NCBI GenBank assembly: GCA_009103225.1
Contig: RHPI01000330.1
Span: 3,216-29,669 of the forward strand
Reading direction: 5' to 3'
DNA length: 26,454 bases
Origin: Chlorokybus atmophyticus
Taxonomy: Eukaryota > Streptophyta > Chlorokybophyceae > Chlorokybales > Chlorokybaceae
Shown here: piece after piece, positions 9,630 through 20,355 of the stretch
Layout of the letters: the number at the start of each line of letters is the position of its first letter
How positions within the stretch are numbered: the first letter of the stretch is position 1
Translations under genes and position numbers: made by a program
The notes under the pieces: model-generated
Database searches by the model: none
What the model was told of the DNA's origin: nothing
The model's input: the letters and a program-made list of their open reading frames with translations, nothing else

Positions 9630-9923
9630 AGGGGCGTGATGCCGAGGGTATGTGGCGTTTGGAAGATCGTTGGCGGCGCTGCCAGGGGCGTAGTGGGCAT
9701 TGTGGTCGAGGTCCGGGATGAATTCCATGTTGGCACAGGGCGGGCAGGGTGCCGGAGGGGTGTCCTCGGTGTCAAACCCCACCAAGACTACCAAGGGCAC
9801 ATCCAATGACAACAGTAACTCGGGCGATATCTTACGGGGCTCCCCCTCCGGATGGGCAAAGGCACACCACAATGCTGCCTCTAAGAAAATCCAACCCACT
9901 AGCAGCTGCGACCACGACGACAT
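9630..9923 (-). CDS. First exon of secreted CxxC (thioredoxin-like?) protein
   Basis: From ATG at 9923 a 98-codon frame runs to a CCT|GTAAGG donor at 9630, phase 0. Residues 1-24 (LLVGWIFLEAALWCAFA) look like a signal peptide with cleavage after AFA. Then come PLVVLVGFDTED and PCPPCANMEF. A hydrophobic strand followed by a CxxC is the layout of thioredoxin-fold ER proteins; the pattern is loosely like the OST3/OST6 subunit of oligosaccharyltransferase. That identity is a guess from one exon. No downstream exon is visible, because the neighbouring DNA is the repeat cluster and transposase. The rest of the gene may be missing or displaced by the insertion. Confidence 0.35.
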
Positions 9924-10005
9924 GATTGAAGGGACCAAACAAGACTGGCATAACCAAGGTGGGTTACGATGCACTGTCAATGCCACATGCTAGGGTTCTT
10001 TTATC

Positions 10006-10573
10006 TTGCACATGCACAGCCTCAAGTATCTTGCACTTGACATACATTGTCAATACGACATGCACACCCTCATGCACAACCTCCAGTGTCATGCACATGA
10101 ACAGCATGACCAATCTCGCAAATGCACAGCCTATTTCTACTTGCGGGAGCTCACAAGTCGCAAAAGAGAAGCTGCGGAGTTAAACGAACGGGTAATCTAT
10201 GACCTAGTTTAATGTTTCCAGCGGTAATTAAGCAGTATGCTTGCAGATTGCCATGTTGGTCAGAGTGAACCAAGAGCAGCGCGGCAGGCTGACTGTCTGC
10301 CTGGCGGAGTGCAACAAAGCGGAAGACGAGGTAAGCGTGTGTATGCTGATGGGCTAGTCCTCTGGCAGCACGCCACTCTTACAGCATTACCAAATGCAGG
10401 TGGTCACTCTCAAAGCGACCATCAAGCGCATGCGCGTGCACGGCGAGGCGCTGACATTCAAGCTGAAGAACAAAGTAGCCGCTGTACTGTCAGCGAGCGA
10501 GGCAGCGGATGAAGATGACTCCGGCGTTGAAGCAGAAGACTCGTCGGAGGAGGAACAGGAGGAGGGGGTTTGA
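10006..10573 (+). CDS. Small acidic coiled-coil protein, three exons
   Basis: Exons 10006-10191, 10247-10330 and 10400-10573 join in phase 0 through introns of 55 and 69 nt (CGG|GTAATC to TTGCAG; GAG|GTAAGC to ATGCAG). They give 147 residues ending in TGA. The N-terminal third is His/Met/Cys-rich (MHSLKY, HTLMHNLQCHAH). The middle (RELTSRKREAAELNER, LTVCLAECNKAEDE, VVTLKATIKRMRVHGEALTF) is predicted coiled coil. The C-terminus is a Glu/Asp tail (DEDDSGVEAEDSSEEEQEE). No family is recognised. It may act as an adaptor or DNA-mimic-like protein, but nothing here shows it. The start is ATG 10006 or 10012, or lies further upstream. TGTAA at about 10678 could be the poly(A) signal. No internal stops are present. 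Confidence 0.55.
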
Positions 10574-11108
10574 GGAGGGATTCTAAGGCAGGCACCACGG
10601 GTTGACAAGCTGCGCACGAGTCCGACAGCTAGACTCAATGTTATAGGATAGTTTCATGCGCAAGTCGGCTGCTCAGTTGTAAGTGGACATACTCTCACCA
10701 CTGCCCGTACATTGTATATATTGTGGGCTTTTAGGTGCAAGATCAAACAATTAGTCCAAGGTTTGTACAAGCTGCATGGCATGTTAGTGTTGGCTTACGG
10801 CAAGAATTGCCAACTTTTATCAAATGGCAAGGGTCACATATTAACAGCAGTGTAACGGCAAAGAAACTGCCGGCTATTGCTGTCAGCTGTCCGTGACTAC
10901 CGGTCAACGGCCGTCTGTGCACATCGACCAAAGGGTAACTGGTTGACAACTCTCGGCCGGTTAGTGCCACTGACAACCACTTTTGGCCCGCGGCCGTCTG
11001 CGTTAATCCACTTAAGCCAACGGCAAACCCAACAGTCCAAAAGTAATATTTCAGGCAGCAACAGGCAGGCTCAGGCACTAGTCAGGCCCTCAGTCCTTAG
11101 TCAGTCAC
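10574..11108. other. No gene seen
   Basis: I found no convincing frame on either strand. A GGCCGTCTG(T/C)G motif occurs twice (about 10909 and 10993) in a GC-rich patch. No sequence matching the copia LTR at 14844-15341 is present, so the retroelement to the right lacks its 5' LTR. Confidence 0.5.
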
Positions 11109-11126
11109 CGTGTAAAATTTGCGACG

Positions 11127-14100
11127 ATGTGGAAGTACGTGGATCCAAAGACACCACCACCAATACCAGGGGAGAATACTGCGTGGTCTGAGCGTTTAGC
11201 AGGAGCACACGCTTTGCTTGTGTTGAATTGCAAACCGCATCACTTTCCCATGCTCACCGCATGTGAAGATGGGAGGCAGGCTTGGGAGAAGCTTGCATCC
11301 GTGTTCTAGGCCAAGCACAACGCCAGAAAGCTTACGCTTCGCAAGCAGCTGAGTGCGCTCAAGAAGGAGGGAGGCGAGTCCATCACCAAGTATGTTGCGC
11401 GTGCAAGAGAGCTGTGGGCGGACCTCAACAACGTCAGCCATCAAATGGGAGAGATGGAGGTCGTACTGGCTATCATGGCAAGACTATCAGCAGAGTATGA
11501 AGTCGGCACCACTTTGCTAGAGACATCGTCATCGGATCTGACCCTGGACGATGTGTTGCCCAAGTTATTGACTGTGGAGCAACGTGTGGTGAAGAAGGAC
11601 GGGCATGCTGACGCTGTCGCCTTCTACACGAACAAGAAGAAACCCTACAACCATGAAGCGAGCACTAGCACCACCAGCAATGGCAACGACCAACGCAAGG
11701 AGAAGAACGTTGCCTTCACTGCATCAAGGGATATGTCTACCACATCATGGGCGATAGACTCTGGATGCAACCAGCACCTGACACCACACATGGAGGTCAC
11801 GGAGAACTACATGAAGCTGCAAACTACAAGGAAGGTGGAGGGCTTCAGTGGTCATATGCTGGAGGCTGTAGGCGTGGGTGAAGTGCGGCTCAACTGCAAG
11901 GTTGGTGATGGTATGAGAGAGGTCTTGCTGAGAGAAGTTCTGCACGTTCCTGGGGCTGCTGCTAGTCTATTCTCTGTGAGGGTTGCTGAGCGCGTGGGTG
12001 TTGAGATCATCATCCGCGAGGGTCGATGCTCTGTGCTCATGGATGGGGTCGTGCATATGGTTGGCATCGCGCAAGGAGGGCTCTACATCGTGGAGCAGCC
12101 TCATAGCATCAAGGCCAACGTGGTGACGGAGAAGGAAACGGCTAAACTTTGGCATAGGAGGTTCGAGCATCTTGGCTACAACAACCTCACACGCCTGGTG
12201 GCTGAAGACATGGTCAAGGGCATCCATGTCAGCAAGGAAGACTTTCAGGCATCTTCAGGTGTGCTGTGTGAACCCTGTGTCATGGCCAAGCAGCATATGA
12301 TGCCGTTCCCGTCATATTCTTCTAGCAATCAACATCCAGGTGAGTTGGTACACATGGATGTTTGCGGGCCTATGCGCGTTGTGGTGAAGGGAGGGGTAAG
12401 GTACTTTGCAACTTTCCTCGTCGACCACGGCAAGCTGTCCATCGTCTACCTTTTATCTCTAAAGTCGGAAGTTGAAGGAGCTGTGCGCAACGTCGTGGCA
12501 TTGCTAGAGACACAATTAGGCAAGGAGATGAAGGCAATGCGCAGTGATCGAGGAGGGGAGTACATCAACGCCCAGCTCAAGGACTTCTTCGCTAGCAAAG
12601 GCATAAGGCATGAGACAACGGCGCCCTACACTCCACAGCAAAACGGAGCGGCTGAACGCATGAACCGGACCCTGTTGGAGCGTGTGCGGGCTATGCTCAA
12701 CGATTGCAAGATGGAGGACACTCTGCGGAAGGAGGCAGTCCTCATTGCCAACTACATCCGCAATCGGTCACCTGTAAGCTCTGATCAGAAGACACCGTGG
12801 GAGCTCTTCTATGGAGCTGCACCAGATGTGAGTGGTATGCGTGTGTTTGGTTGCACAGCATACGCACTAGTGCCAAAGCAGCTACGGCACAAGTTGGAGC
12901 CAGTCAGCAAGAAGGGAGTCTTTGTTGGCTACGAACCAGGCTCAAAGGCGTACATGATCTTGATGGAGGAGAACCACAAGGTCATCGTCAGCAGAGAGGT
13001 GGTGTTCCACGAGGAGTCACTACTAGAAGCGGGCTTCTTTCTAAAGGATGAAGATGAGGCACAGCCACAAACCGTTCCTGAGAGAGTGGAGGCTTTAGAC
13101 GAGGCAGACATCATCACAAAGGACTTTCAGGCGCCCCCTGAAAGGTCTTCAGGCGAGCAGCAGCAGGCGCCTGTTTGTCGCTACCCTGAGAGGGAGAGAA
13201 AGCGCCCAGACTTCTACCAACAGGCACTTGCAGGCGTGTGCCAAGAGGGAGACAGCACAGAGGAGCCAAGTACATACCAAGAGGCACTGCAAGCACCTGA
13301 TGCAGAGCAGTGGCAGCAAGCCATGGATGAGGAGATTGCGTCACTTCATACCAACCAAACATGGGTACTTGAGAAGCTACCTTCAGGCGAGAAACCAATC
13401 CCTGTCAAGGTTTTTAAGGTGAAGAGAGACGGTCAAGGCAACATAGAGCGCTACAAGGCAAGGCTCATGGCAAAGGGCTTCTTGCAACAAGGAGGCGTGG
13501 ACTTCAATGAGGTCTTCGCGCCTGCAAGTAAGCATGCCACATTCCGCACATTGCTGGCCATGGTTGCGGCTGAAGACTTGGAGCTTCACCACCTTGACGT
13601 GAAGACTGCCTTCCTTTACGGAGAGCTTGAGGAAGAGATCTACATCCAACAACCAACGGGATACGAAGAAGGGGAGCCATGCACTGTTTGCAAGCTCATC
13701 AAGGCGTTGTATGGGCTGAGACAGGCACCACGCATGTGGCACATCCGCCTCACCAAGGAGTTGGAAGCACTTGGCTTACAGGCGTCCTCAGCAGACCCTG
13801 GACTCTTCTTCCACCCTGAGAAGAAGGTGTTCCTGTTGGTGTACGTGGATGACATCATTATGACCGCCAAGCACATGAAAGACTTGGAGGAGACGAAGAA
13901 GGCACTGCAACAGGCGTTCTCAATGCGTGATCTTGGAGAGGCCAAGTGGTTTCTTGACATGGTAATTGAGCGCGACAGAGCGGCGCACACCATCAAGATC
14001 AGTCAGGAGCAGATGGTGAAGAGACTTGTCACCAAGTTTGTGCTCAAGGAGGCAAAGACTAAGTCTACTCCACTTGCACTCGGCACCCACCTCGCCAAGG

Positions 14101-14793
14101 CAAAGGATGAGGAGATTCTTAACAAGGTCAAGTACTCCTACGGTGAACTGGTAGGCAGCATGCTCTATCTAGCAGTGTGCACATGTCTAGACATTGCACA
14201 TGCTGTTGGAGTCCTTGCTCGCTACATGTCTGCACCGAGCATGGAGCATTAGAAGGCTGCAAAGGGTGTACTTCGCTATGTTGCTGGAAGTGCAACTATT
14301 GGCATCAAGTTTGGGAGCGGGAGCTCGGAGTTGGAGGGCTACTGCGACTCAGACTTTGCAGGAGACCTCATCAGCAGGAGGTCCACCACCGGCTATGTCT
14401 TCAAGTTAAATGGAGGCATTGTGAGCTGGAACAGTAGGCTGCAGCCACCTACAGCGGCATCCACTTCAGAGGCTGAGTACATGGCAGCAGCAGCAGCTAC
14501 AAAGGAGGCATTATGGCTTCGCAAGCTGATGGCAAATCTGGAGCACTCAATGGCATGCATCACAATCCACTGCGACAACCAAGGCGCCATCAAGTTGCTG
14601 AAGCATCCCATCGCCTCAGCAAGGACAAAGCACATCGATGTCATGCATCACTTTGTCCGTGATAGAGGCTACAAGTAAGGAGGTTGAGTTCCAATACTGC
14701 AACACCGAGGCCATGCTTGCGGACTTCATGACAAAGGCGTTGTCACCAAGCAAGTTTCAGGCGTGTTGTTCGGGACTTGGTATTTGCATGTGA
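11127..14793 (+). pseudogene. copia gag-pol polyprotein with two TAG and a frameshift
   Basis: Numbering from ATG 11127, the parts are: gag (UBN2-like, WEKLASVF and YVARARELW, to ~160); protease (IDSGCNQHL, Asp ~211); integrase zinc site (H ~342, CEPC); core Asp 411 (HMDVCGP), Asp 474 (RSDRGGEY) and Glu 510 (NGAAERMNR), giving the correct 35-residue Asp-Glu spacing; reverse transcriptase from ~750 with YVDD (Asp 908); and RNase H with CDSDFAGD (~1073), TSEAEY and CDNQGA. It would copy RNA to DNA and integrate it. TAG at 11307-11309 breaks gag and TAG at 14250-14252 breaks the conserved HxKAAKGVLRY segment before RNase H. A one-base insertion near 14664-14673 moves the end (EVEFQYCNTE, LADFMTKALS) into another frame, ending in TGA at 14791-14793. 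No zinc knuckle is obvious in gag. The element is non-functional as read with the standard code. Confidence 0.9.
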
Positions 14794-14843
14794 TCATGCA
14801 GGAGCAGAGACTCAAGGATTAGGACAAGCTGCCCGCGTGGGAG

Positions 14844-15341
14844 TGTTGAGGATATTTCTATGTCCGGTCAGCCTTTGTTGAAGATACTTCTATATCCAGT
14901 CAGCTTTGCCCTTTATATAGGCATAGGCGTCAACTCCGAAGGTCTGGCCGCCAGAAGGTTCCAGGCGCGGACTCCATTCAAGAAGGTTTCAAGCGGAGAC
15001 TCCAGTCGAAGAGAAGGTTGCAGGCGCGACTTCCAGGCGCGTAGAAGAACACTCATAACTCAGTGGTTACTGCACCGATTGGCGCGTGGCTTAGCTTGTT
15101 AGAAAGGTCTTGAAGTTAGCTACGTTATGCACTTAAGTTCATGATGATAGCTAACGTGTAGCGTACACAGTTGCTTCTTGAGTAGACAGGTGTATCTGCA
15201 GCGGGTATAAAAGCCCATGCTTGAGTTGTAATCAAGTGAAAGTCACTGTGTTGCTCTTGTGTATGCTCTCGCGGCTGTAGAGTTGTATTTGTGCATGTCC
15301 AGCATCAGCCTTAGCTACATGTGTTGCTAGCTTCTTCAACA
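14844..15341 (+). repeat. 3' LTR of the copia element
   Basis: It starts TGTTGAGGATATTTC and ends CTTCTTCAACA, with terminal TGTTGA/TCAACA inverted repeats and a length of 498 bp. TATAAAA at 15206-15212 and TGTAA at 15227-15231 mark a likely promoter and poly(A) signal. Short GACTCC- and CAGGCGCG-containing segments repeat inside the U3 part. A diverged relative lies inverted at 17383-17797. Confidence 0.75.
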
Positions 15342-15384
15342 TCATCGTATGGGATAGAAGAGTCCTGGTCAGGGTTGTGGGTAA

Positions 15385-18300
15385 CTACCGCTGCTGACCT
15401 GTTAGTGGTTGTCGAAGCCGAACTGTAGGTGCCTGTTGCAGCTGACCTTTAGTGAGAGCGAGTGCGAGCCACCACCTCGAGAGGCATGTATCCTTAAACC
15501 TCTCCATCCTCCTCAACCCAATGGGGGACGAAACCATGCCTTCTCTATCCGGTAGTCCAGCCCCATGCCAACAGGAAAGTTGGAGTCTTGTCCCAGCAGC
15601 AGGTCGTAGGATTTCGCGTCGGTGACCACACTTTTGTATGATCTTCGTGCTGTGGGAAGGGTCCAACCCGGTCAAGTGAATGCAGAGGGCCTGCTTGGTG
15701 ATGCCAATCACCTTGTCGCGGCTGCCGGTTGCTATATCGAGCACGTATGGGCATCAGCTCAGCGTTGGTGATGACAATGGTCGAGTGCGAGGTAACATCC
15801 GATAATCACGGGCTGGGCCCAGTCAAAAGTCCAGCATTACGCGCTTGGGTGCTCGACCATTGATGATAACATGCTTGCCTTTGTTGGCGTTCATGGCTGC
15901 GTTGGCCTTAAAGCGTCGGCAGCGTCTGTGTGGGGTGATTGCTGCTGCTGCAGACTCCTCCGGTGGTGTCGAGCGCAGCGCGGCAAGCGCCCCTCGACCG
16001 CCTGGGTCTTAGAAACCTCCTTGTCCGCGGCCTGGCACGAACCGTCCTAATCTTGGTTGTTGATATACTCGCTACAACCTGAGTACTGGCGGTGCTGCCT
16101 ATGGCTGCCCAGGCTGTGGCGCAGGGGGATTGCGCCTCTGTGTGGCCGGGGTCATACCTGGTGGCGTGGCTAATAGCTGTGGGGGAAACCCTGGCGAATC
16201 GGTTGTTTGTGGGCCCGCCTCCTGTGCAGCCAATTCTTTCACATCAGTCCAGCGTACAGCATGAGCCGCCTCCATGAATAGTGTACCTTTCCATGTGACT
16301 GTTGGATTGTTAACCACATCACCCCAGCATTGGTTCTGAGGCATGGGCTGAAGATACACTGCGCGCAAGAGCCGCGCTCTTATTTCGTGGGTGATGGTGG
16401 GAACCCATAGGCATCCCATCTGCCATTGTCCACCGCCATTTCTCGCACCATTGTTGCTCGTGCACGCACAGTGAGGTAGTTCTCTTGCTGTTATACATGC
16501 TGCTCATAAGCAGCTGCGATGCGTTTGCGCTGTCACGCTGCTTCCATTCCGGGCAACTTCAGTATGGCCTTTTGAGCTCCTTCTAGGGTGTCAGTGGCTG
16601 CTGAGGCCACCTCGTCATAGGCTTGCCGTAGCGAGCGAAGACAGGCGTCCAACCATGGCAATCTAATGCCAAGGCACTCTGATGGCAGTGGTTGCGATGA
16701 TGCCAATCAGTGGCGTTAGAGTGGTCTCAGCGCTCGCTGACACAGGTGTTCCTATAGCAGGAGCGGGACCAGTGCGATCTACCGCTGCAAAGTCGGTGGC
16801 AGCAGTGGCTGTTGCCATCGTATTCACCAGTGTTGGGGTCGCGGTGCCCACCGATGTATCAACTTTTGGTGCAAATAGAGTAGTTGCTGCTGACGTTGAC
16901 AGAGTTGACGTCGTAGCCGGTGTGGCTGTTGCTGCTGATGCAGCACCATTGATGGCTTTGGATGAGGTACCTGCTGACGATGTTGCGGCTTCCCTCGTGG
17001 TCATTGGGATGGTTGAACGCGTGACGGAGTGCTCATGTCTCGTGCGCTTTGGAGCCATCAGTGCCCATCGGGCAGAGTAGCAGGCGTGGTAGTTCTGCTC
17101 ATTGTCTTCCTTCAAGCGTGTCATATGCGCCATGAGGGCAGCAATATGGTCATCAGCTGGCGGGTTGGCTGGAGCCTTGGCGGCAACAGCAGCAGCGCGC
17201 GAACGTCCTTTCAATCCCTTGCGCTGAGGAGAACGATTCTTCCCCTTGTAGCCTTGCTCTTCCTTGCGAGTGTTGGCTTAGTTGTTGTTGTTGTTATGGC
17301 CTCCTGTGTGGTTGCTATTGTAGCCACCAGAGTTGTTGCCGTTGTGGCCTCCAGTGTTGTCGCTGTTGTAGCTCTTAAGATGCGTTGACAAAACTACACA
17401 TGCACATGTGTGCACGCCACCCAACACCAACGCCAAGAGGCTGCAACAACAAGACTAAGACCATCTATTGCCATCAAGTCCGCGGGTTTTATATCCGCCA
17501 GGAATACACTGGTCTACTCTAAAAGCCACCACATTTGCAGCACTTATTTACATGCTGTGTTCTAAGAAGCATCTTGTAGCTACTTACAAGGGCTATTTAC
17601 TGAGCTCTAGAACGCTCAGATTGGTGCAGTAACCATCGAGTTATGTTGATTCTCGTGCAGGCCTGGAAGTCGCCAGACTCCGGACTCGAGTCCGCGCCAG
17701 GAACCTCGACTTGAGTCCTCGCCTAGAGCCTTCTCGCGGCCATTCCTATTCAGAGGGCAAGCTGACCGTCCGCCTGGATGTAGGAATATCTGTAATAGTA
17801 GTCGCTAGAGTTGTTGCCATTGTGGCCTCCAGTGTTGTTGCTGTTGTAGCCACCAGAGTAGTTGTTGCTGTAGCTGTTGGCAAGTGTCAACTCAGAGAAC
17901 TTGAGCCAGCAGACTGACTCCAAATAACCCATCTTGTGACAGCAGTCGCAGACCAGAGTTGAGTACTTTACGGTGCACTCTTTTTTAGTGCCCATGCTGT
18001 CTACAGCGACGACACAGCACAGGGGCAGGCAAGGCAGCATAAGCTGACCATTTCCCGTTGTCGCATGCTGGTGGAGCGTTTTGGCCACGTTCGCGGCGAG
18101 GAGGCTCAGTCGTTGTGCTGGCTGCAGGCCGTGAGGCGCTGTGGTTGGTGTCCAGCACTGCCTTCTCATACACCAAGCGCTTGTGGATGGCTTGTGCAGT
18201 CTCGAAAGCTTCCTTGAAAGTGTAGCCAAGGGGCTTGCTTTGGTTCAGGGTCAGGCGTGTCATCTCACTCAAGGCCGAGTCAAACTCATTGACATACACC

Positions 18301-19283
18301 ACTGCAGCAGCAGCATCATTGACGATCTTGTAGTCAGTGTCTTTTAACAGTCTTTTCAGTCTGAGTACAGGCGTAGAGGGTCCTCGTTGGGCTTGCATCA
18401 AAACCGTCTCAGCTCCTCCACTTTGTTGGTGGTCTGAGGTGGGAAGGTGCGATGAAGTGCAGCGTACATGTTCTTAAGTGAAAAATAGCAGCACCTACAG
18501 TGATGGCTAGTGCGCGCAGTGCAACCGACCCGAGGGTGAAAGCACTGCCTCTCGCACGAGAGCCACGTGTTGTCAGAGGTTGAGGCGTGCCAGAGGTTCA
18601 GACGTGTCCCACTTGAACGGCAGCTCGTTGTTCTTCAAGGATAGCAGCAGAACAGTCCAAGTTCCGGGCCTGTCGTGCGACCGTCTCGATCTCAATTTTT
18701 GCAGGGGTTTCATTGACAATCACCAACTCAGGCTCCTCCTCTGCCCTCTCGACGGCTGCAGCTATGGACACGCCGTGACTGAAGCTGGAATGGCAGGTGG
18801 AGCGACGGCTGCTAAAATGTGCTGTGGCGCAGATGCTATGGTGCTGGCGAGCTCGCCATAGCCAACAACTCGATGCAGTTCAGCAACAGACTTTTAGACA
18901 TCGTGTGCTTCATGGTCCAGATACCAAGCAGCAATGTGGGAAAAATCTCATCCGACCAGTCTTTGTTTCTCAGAGCTTGCTGTCGCATCTTGGAATAGAA
19001 CTTCATGAATTCGTCCAGCGAAGTGGTGCCAGCACGTTCGAAAAAGCGCAGGGATGTGGTTGAGTTGAAAGACTCCATCTCGTAGTCATCGCTGTCGGAC
19101 GATAGTGGGGAAGCTCGATGGCGAGGAGTATACCGGAACGGAGCGAAGCCGGAGACCAAACGCGAGCCTCTGCTGCTACGATTGCTGCTCGCGTCGCTAG
19201 TCGGCTCGCAGGTGAGATTGGAGGTTGGGCTCCAGCTGCTGAGGTTACCCTCGTCGATTGGAGAGAATGGGGTGGGCCTGCTT
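15385..19283 (-). pseudogene. Decayed gag-retropepsin retroelement (Ty3/gypsy-like?)
   Basis: Read on the minus strand from 19283 leftward, gag begins with a Ser/Asn-rich leader and DEFMKFYSKMRQQALRNKDW (~18990). The central part follows (LKRLLKDTDYKIVNDAAAAV and FKEAFETAQAIHKR, 18360-18170). A zinc knuckle has Tyr in place of His (CDCCHKMGYLESVC, ~17950), then comes an Asn/Gly repeat tail (NNTGGHNGNNS). After the LTR insertion the Asn/Gly tail resumes, then a basic stretch (KGKNRSPQRKGLKGRSR), an Ala/Thr-rich linker, QKAILKLPGME, and a Pro/Gln-rich stretch. A retropepsin-like region follows: NGRAPKRVMLD (~15850), AQPVIIG, YDLLLGQDSNFPVG (~15590). Frameshifts and TAA, TAG and TGA stops occur. 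No reverse transcriptase remains before the copia boundary. Assignment to gypsy is tentative. Confidence 0.6.
17383..17797 (-). repeat. Solo LTR, related to the copia LTR, inverted
   Basis: The reverse complement aligns by eye with 14870-15215: AGATATTCCTACATCCAG versus AGATACTTCTATATCCAG, then GGTCAGCTTGCCCT, GCGCGGACTC, GGCGACTTCCAGGC, and TGGTTACTGCACC with RATC. TATAAAAC replaces TATAAAAG. It splits the Asn/Gly repeat tail of the surrounding gag gene, so it inserted later. The flanks show only a weak duplication (ACTAC/GCTAC), and the termini are degraded. Confidence 0.6.
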
Positions 19284-19299
19284 ATACAGCTAGTTTATA

Positions 19300-20130
19300 G
19301 ATGAAAGTGTATGCAAGGTAGAGTGTTTGTGCTCTGCTGTCTATCTTGATGCTGCTACCACTCACCACACTAGTGCTTGTGTACGCACTATGTGATGATA
19401 GTGATACGAATGCCCGGAGATGTATCCCCAGATGCGGACTGCACTATCTAAGACAGAATGCGACGCACTCACTTAAGCAAAGAGGGTGACACTGTGAGTA
19501 CACAAGCCACTATGATAGGTAGTGCTGTATACAAAGTTCTTTGCATGAGTCGATGATGTGTTACACTGTTAAGTGAGGTGAATGAACAAGCAATTTAAAA
19601 ATGCTATGTTCTGATGCAGCAAACACACCACCGCCAAGCTCACAGTAATGACAAGCACAGCGCACAAGAGCATATACTGTGTCTCACGCAGTAAGGCAAT
19701 TCCTGGCAACCGGGACGGTGTGCTTTCAGTTTAAGTCGCTCCACAAGCTCTTAAGATCAGAGTCTTTACTCTTAGTACTCATAGTGTCACCTGCAAGTCT
19801 AGTGACATGACTTCCTGCTGATACATGTCAAATCATGACTGTGCAATGCCACGCGGGCACTGGGCCAACGGTCACATCAAGGCCGTATGCTACTACGAAA
19901 TCCTCTAAGACTCGATATAGCATATGAGCTGATAACGGATTTCTAACTAATCAGCTACGCGCGGGTCCTACAGAGAGTTTTGTAGAATAGCCCTAGCTAC
20001 ATGCTACATAAGTACGAAATAGCTAGCAGTAGGCTGGGGCGGGCGCGGTCTTCATGCTAGTAGCCCGGGCTTGGGGCTGGATGTAGGCATGCTCGAGGAT
20101 GACCAGCATGCGAGGGTAGTTGGCATGACA
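19300..20130. other. Gene-poor; possible leader or LTR of the gag element
   Basis: No coding frame is convincing. TATAAAC/TATAAG-like motifs on the minus strand just right of 19283 could be the promoter of the gag element, so its 5' LTR may lie here. I could not find the partner copy needed to prove it. Confidence 0.3.
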
Positions 20131-20279
20131 TGTCACACGTAATTATTGCCGCAAGAATGTGCTTGAAGAATATCAAACAAGAAATTACAATGTAAATTAC
20201 ACCGAGCTACTGTAATTTACATTGGAATTCTTTTTGATATGTTTTAAGCACATTCTTGCGACAATAATCATGTGTGACA
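20131..20279. repeat. 149-bp foldback (MITE-like hairpin)
   Basis: The left arm 20131-20200 (TGTCACACGTAATTATTGCC to AATGTAAATTAC) pairs with the right arm ending at 20279 (TGTGTGACA). Arms of about 68-70 nt match at roughly 80-85% around a loop of about 10 nt. It is AT-rich relative to its surroundings. It looks like a foldback or MITE; no clear target duplication is seen. Transcribed, it would form a long hairpin. Confidence 0.8.
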
Positions 20280-20338
20280 CCTTATCATGATTGAGCGGTA
20301 CTAACAAATATATGCAAAGGTATACATCACTAACGGCT

Positions 20339-20355
20339 GGTACCTTAAAGGTACC
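20339..20355. repeat. 17-nt perfect palindrome
   Basis: GGTACCTTAAAGGTACC is perfect around a central A. It lies in a stretch (20320-20640) rich in TAACGG, GTTAG and CTAACTG motifs and without any gene. Confidence 0.6.

Larger units (their letters stand above)
11109..15341 (+). mobile_element. Ty1/copia LTR retrotransposon, 5'-truncated
   Basis: The gag-pol frame, in the copia order protease, integrase, reverse transcriptase and RNase H, is followed by a 3' LTR that ends at 15341. The 5' LTR, primer-binding site and gag start are absent, so the left edge (about 11109-11127) is approximate. The right edge falls inside the minus-strand gag-protease remnant, so copia seems to have inserted into that older element. 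Target-site duplication cannot be tested with one end missing. Confidence 0.85.

Noticed and set aside
13114-13996. Minus-strand frames inside the copia element
   Set aside because: They are antisense shadows of a clear integrase/RT frame.
16682-17388. Val/Ala-rich plus frames (VVVVVMASCVVAIVATRVV)
   Set aside because: They are antisense of the gag linker and Asn/Gly repeats; the hydrophobic look comes from GTT repeats.
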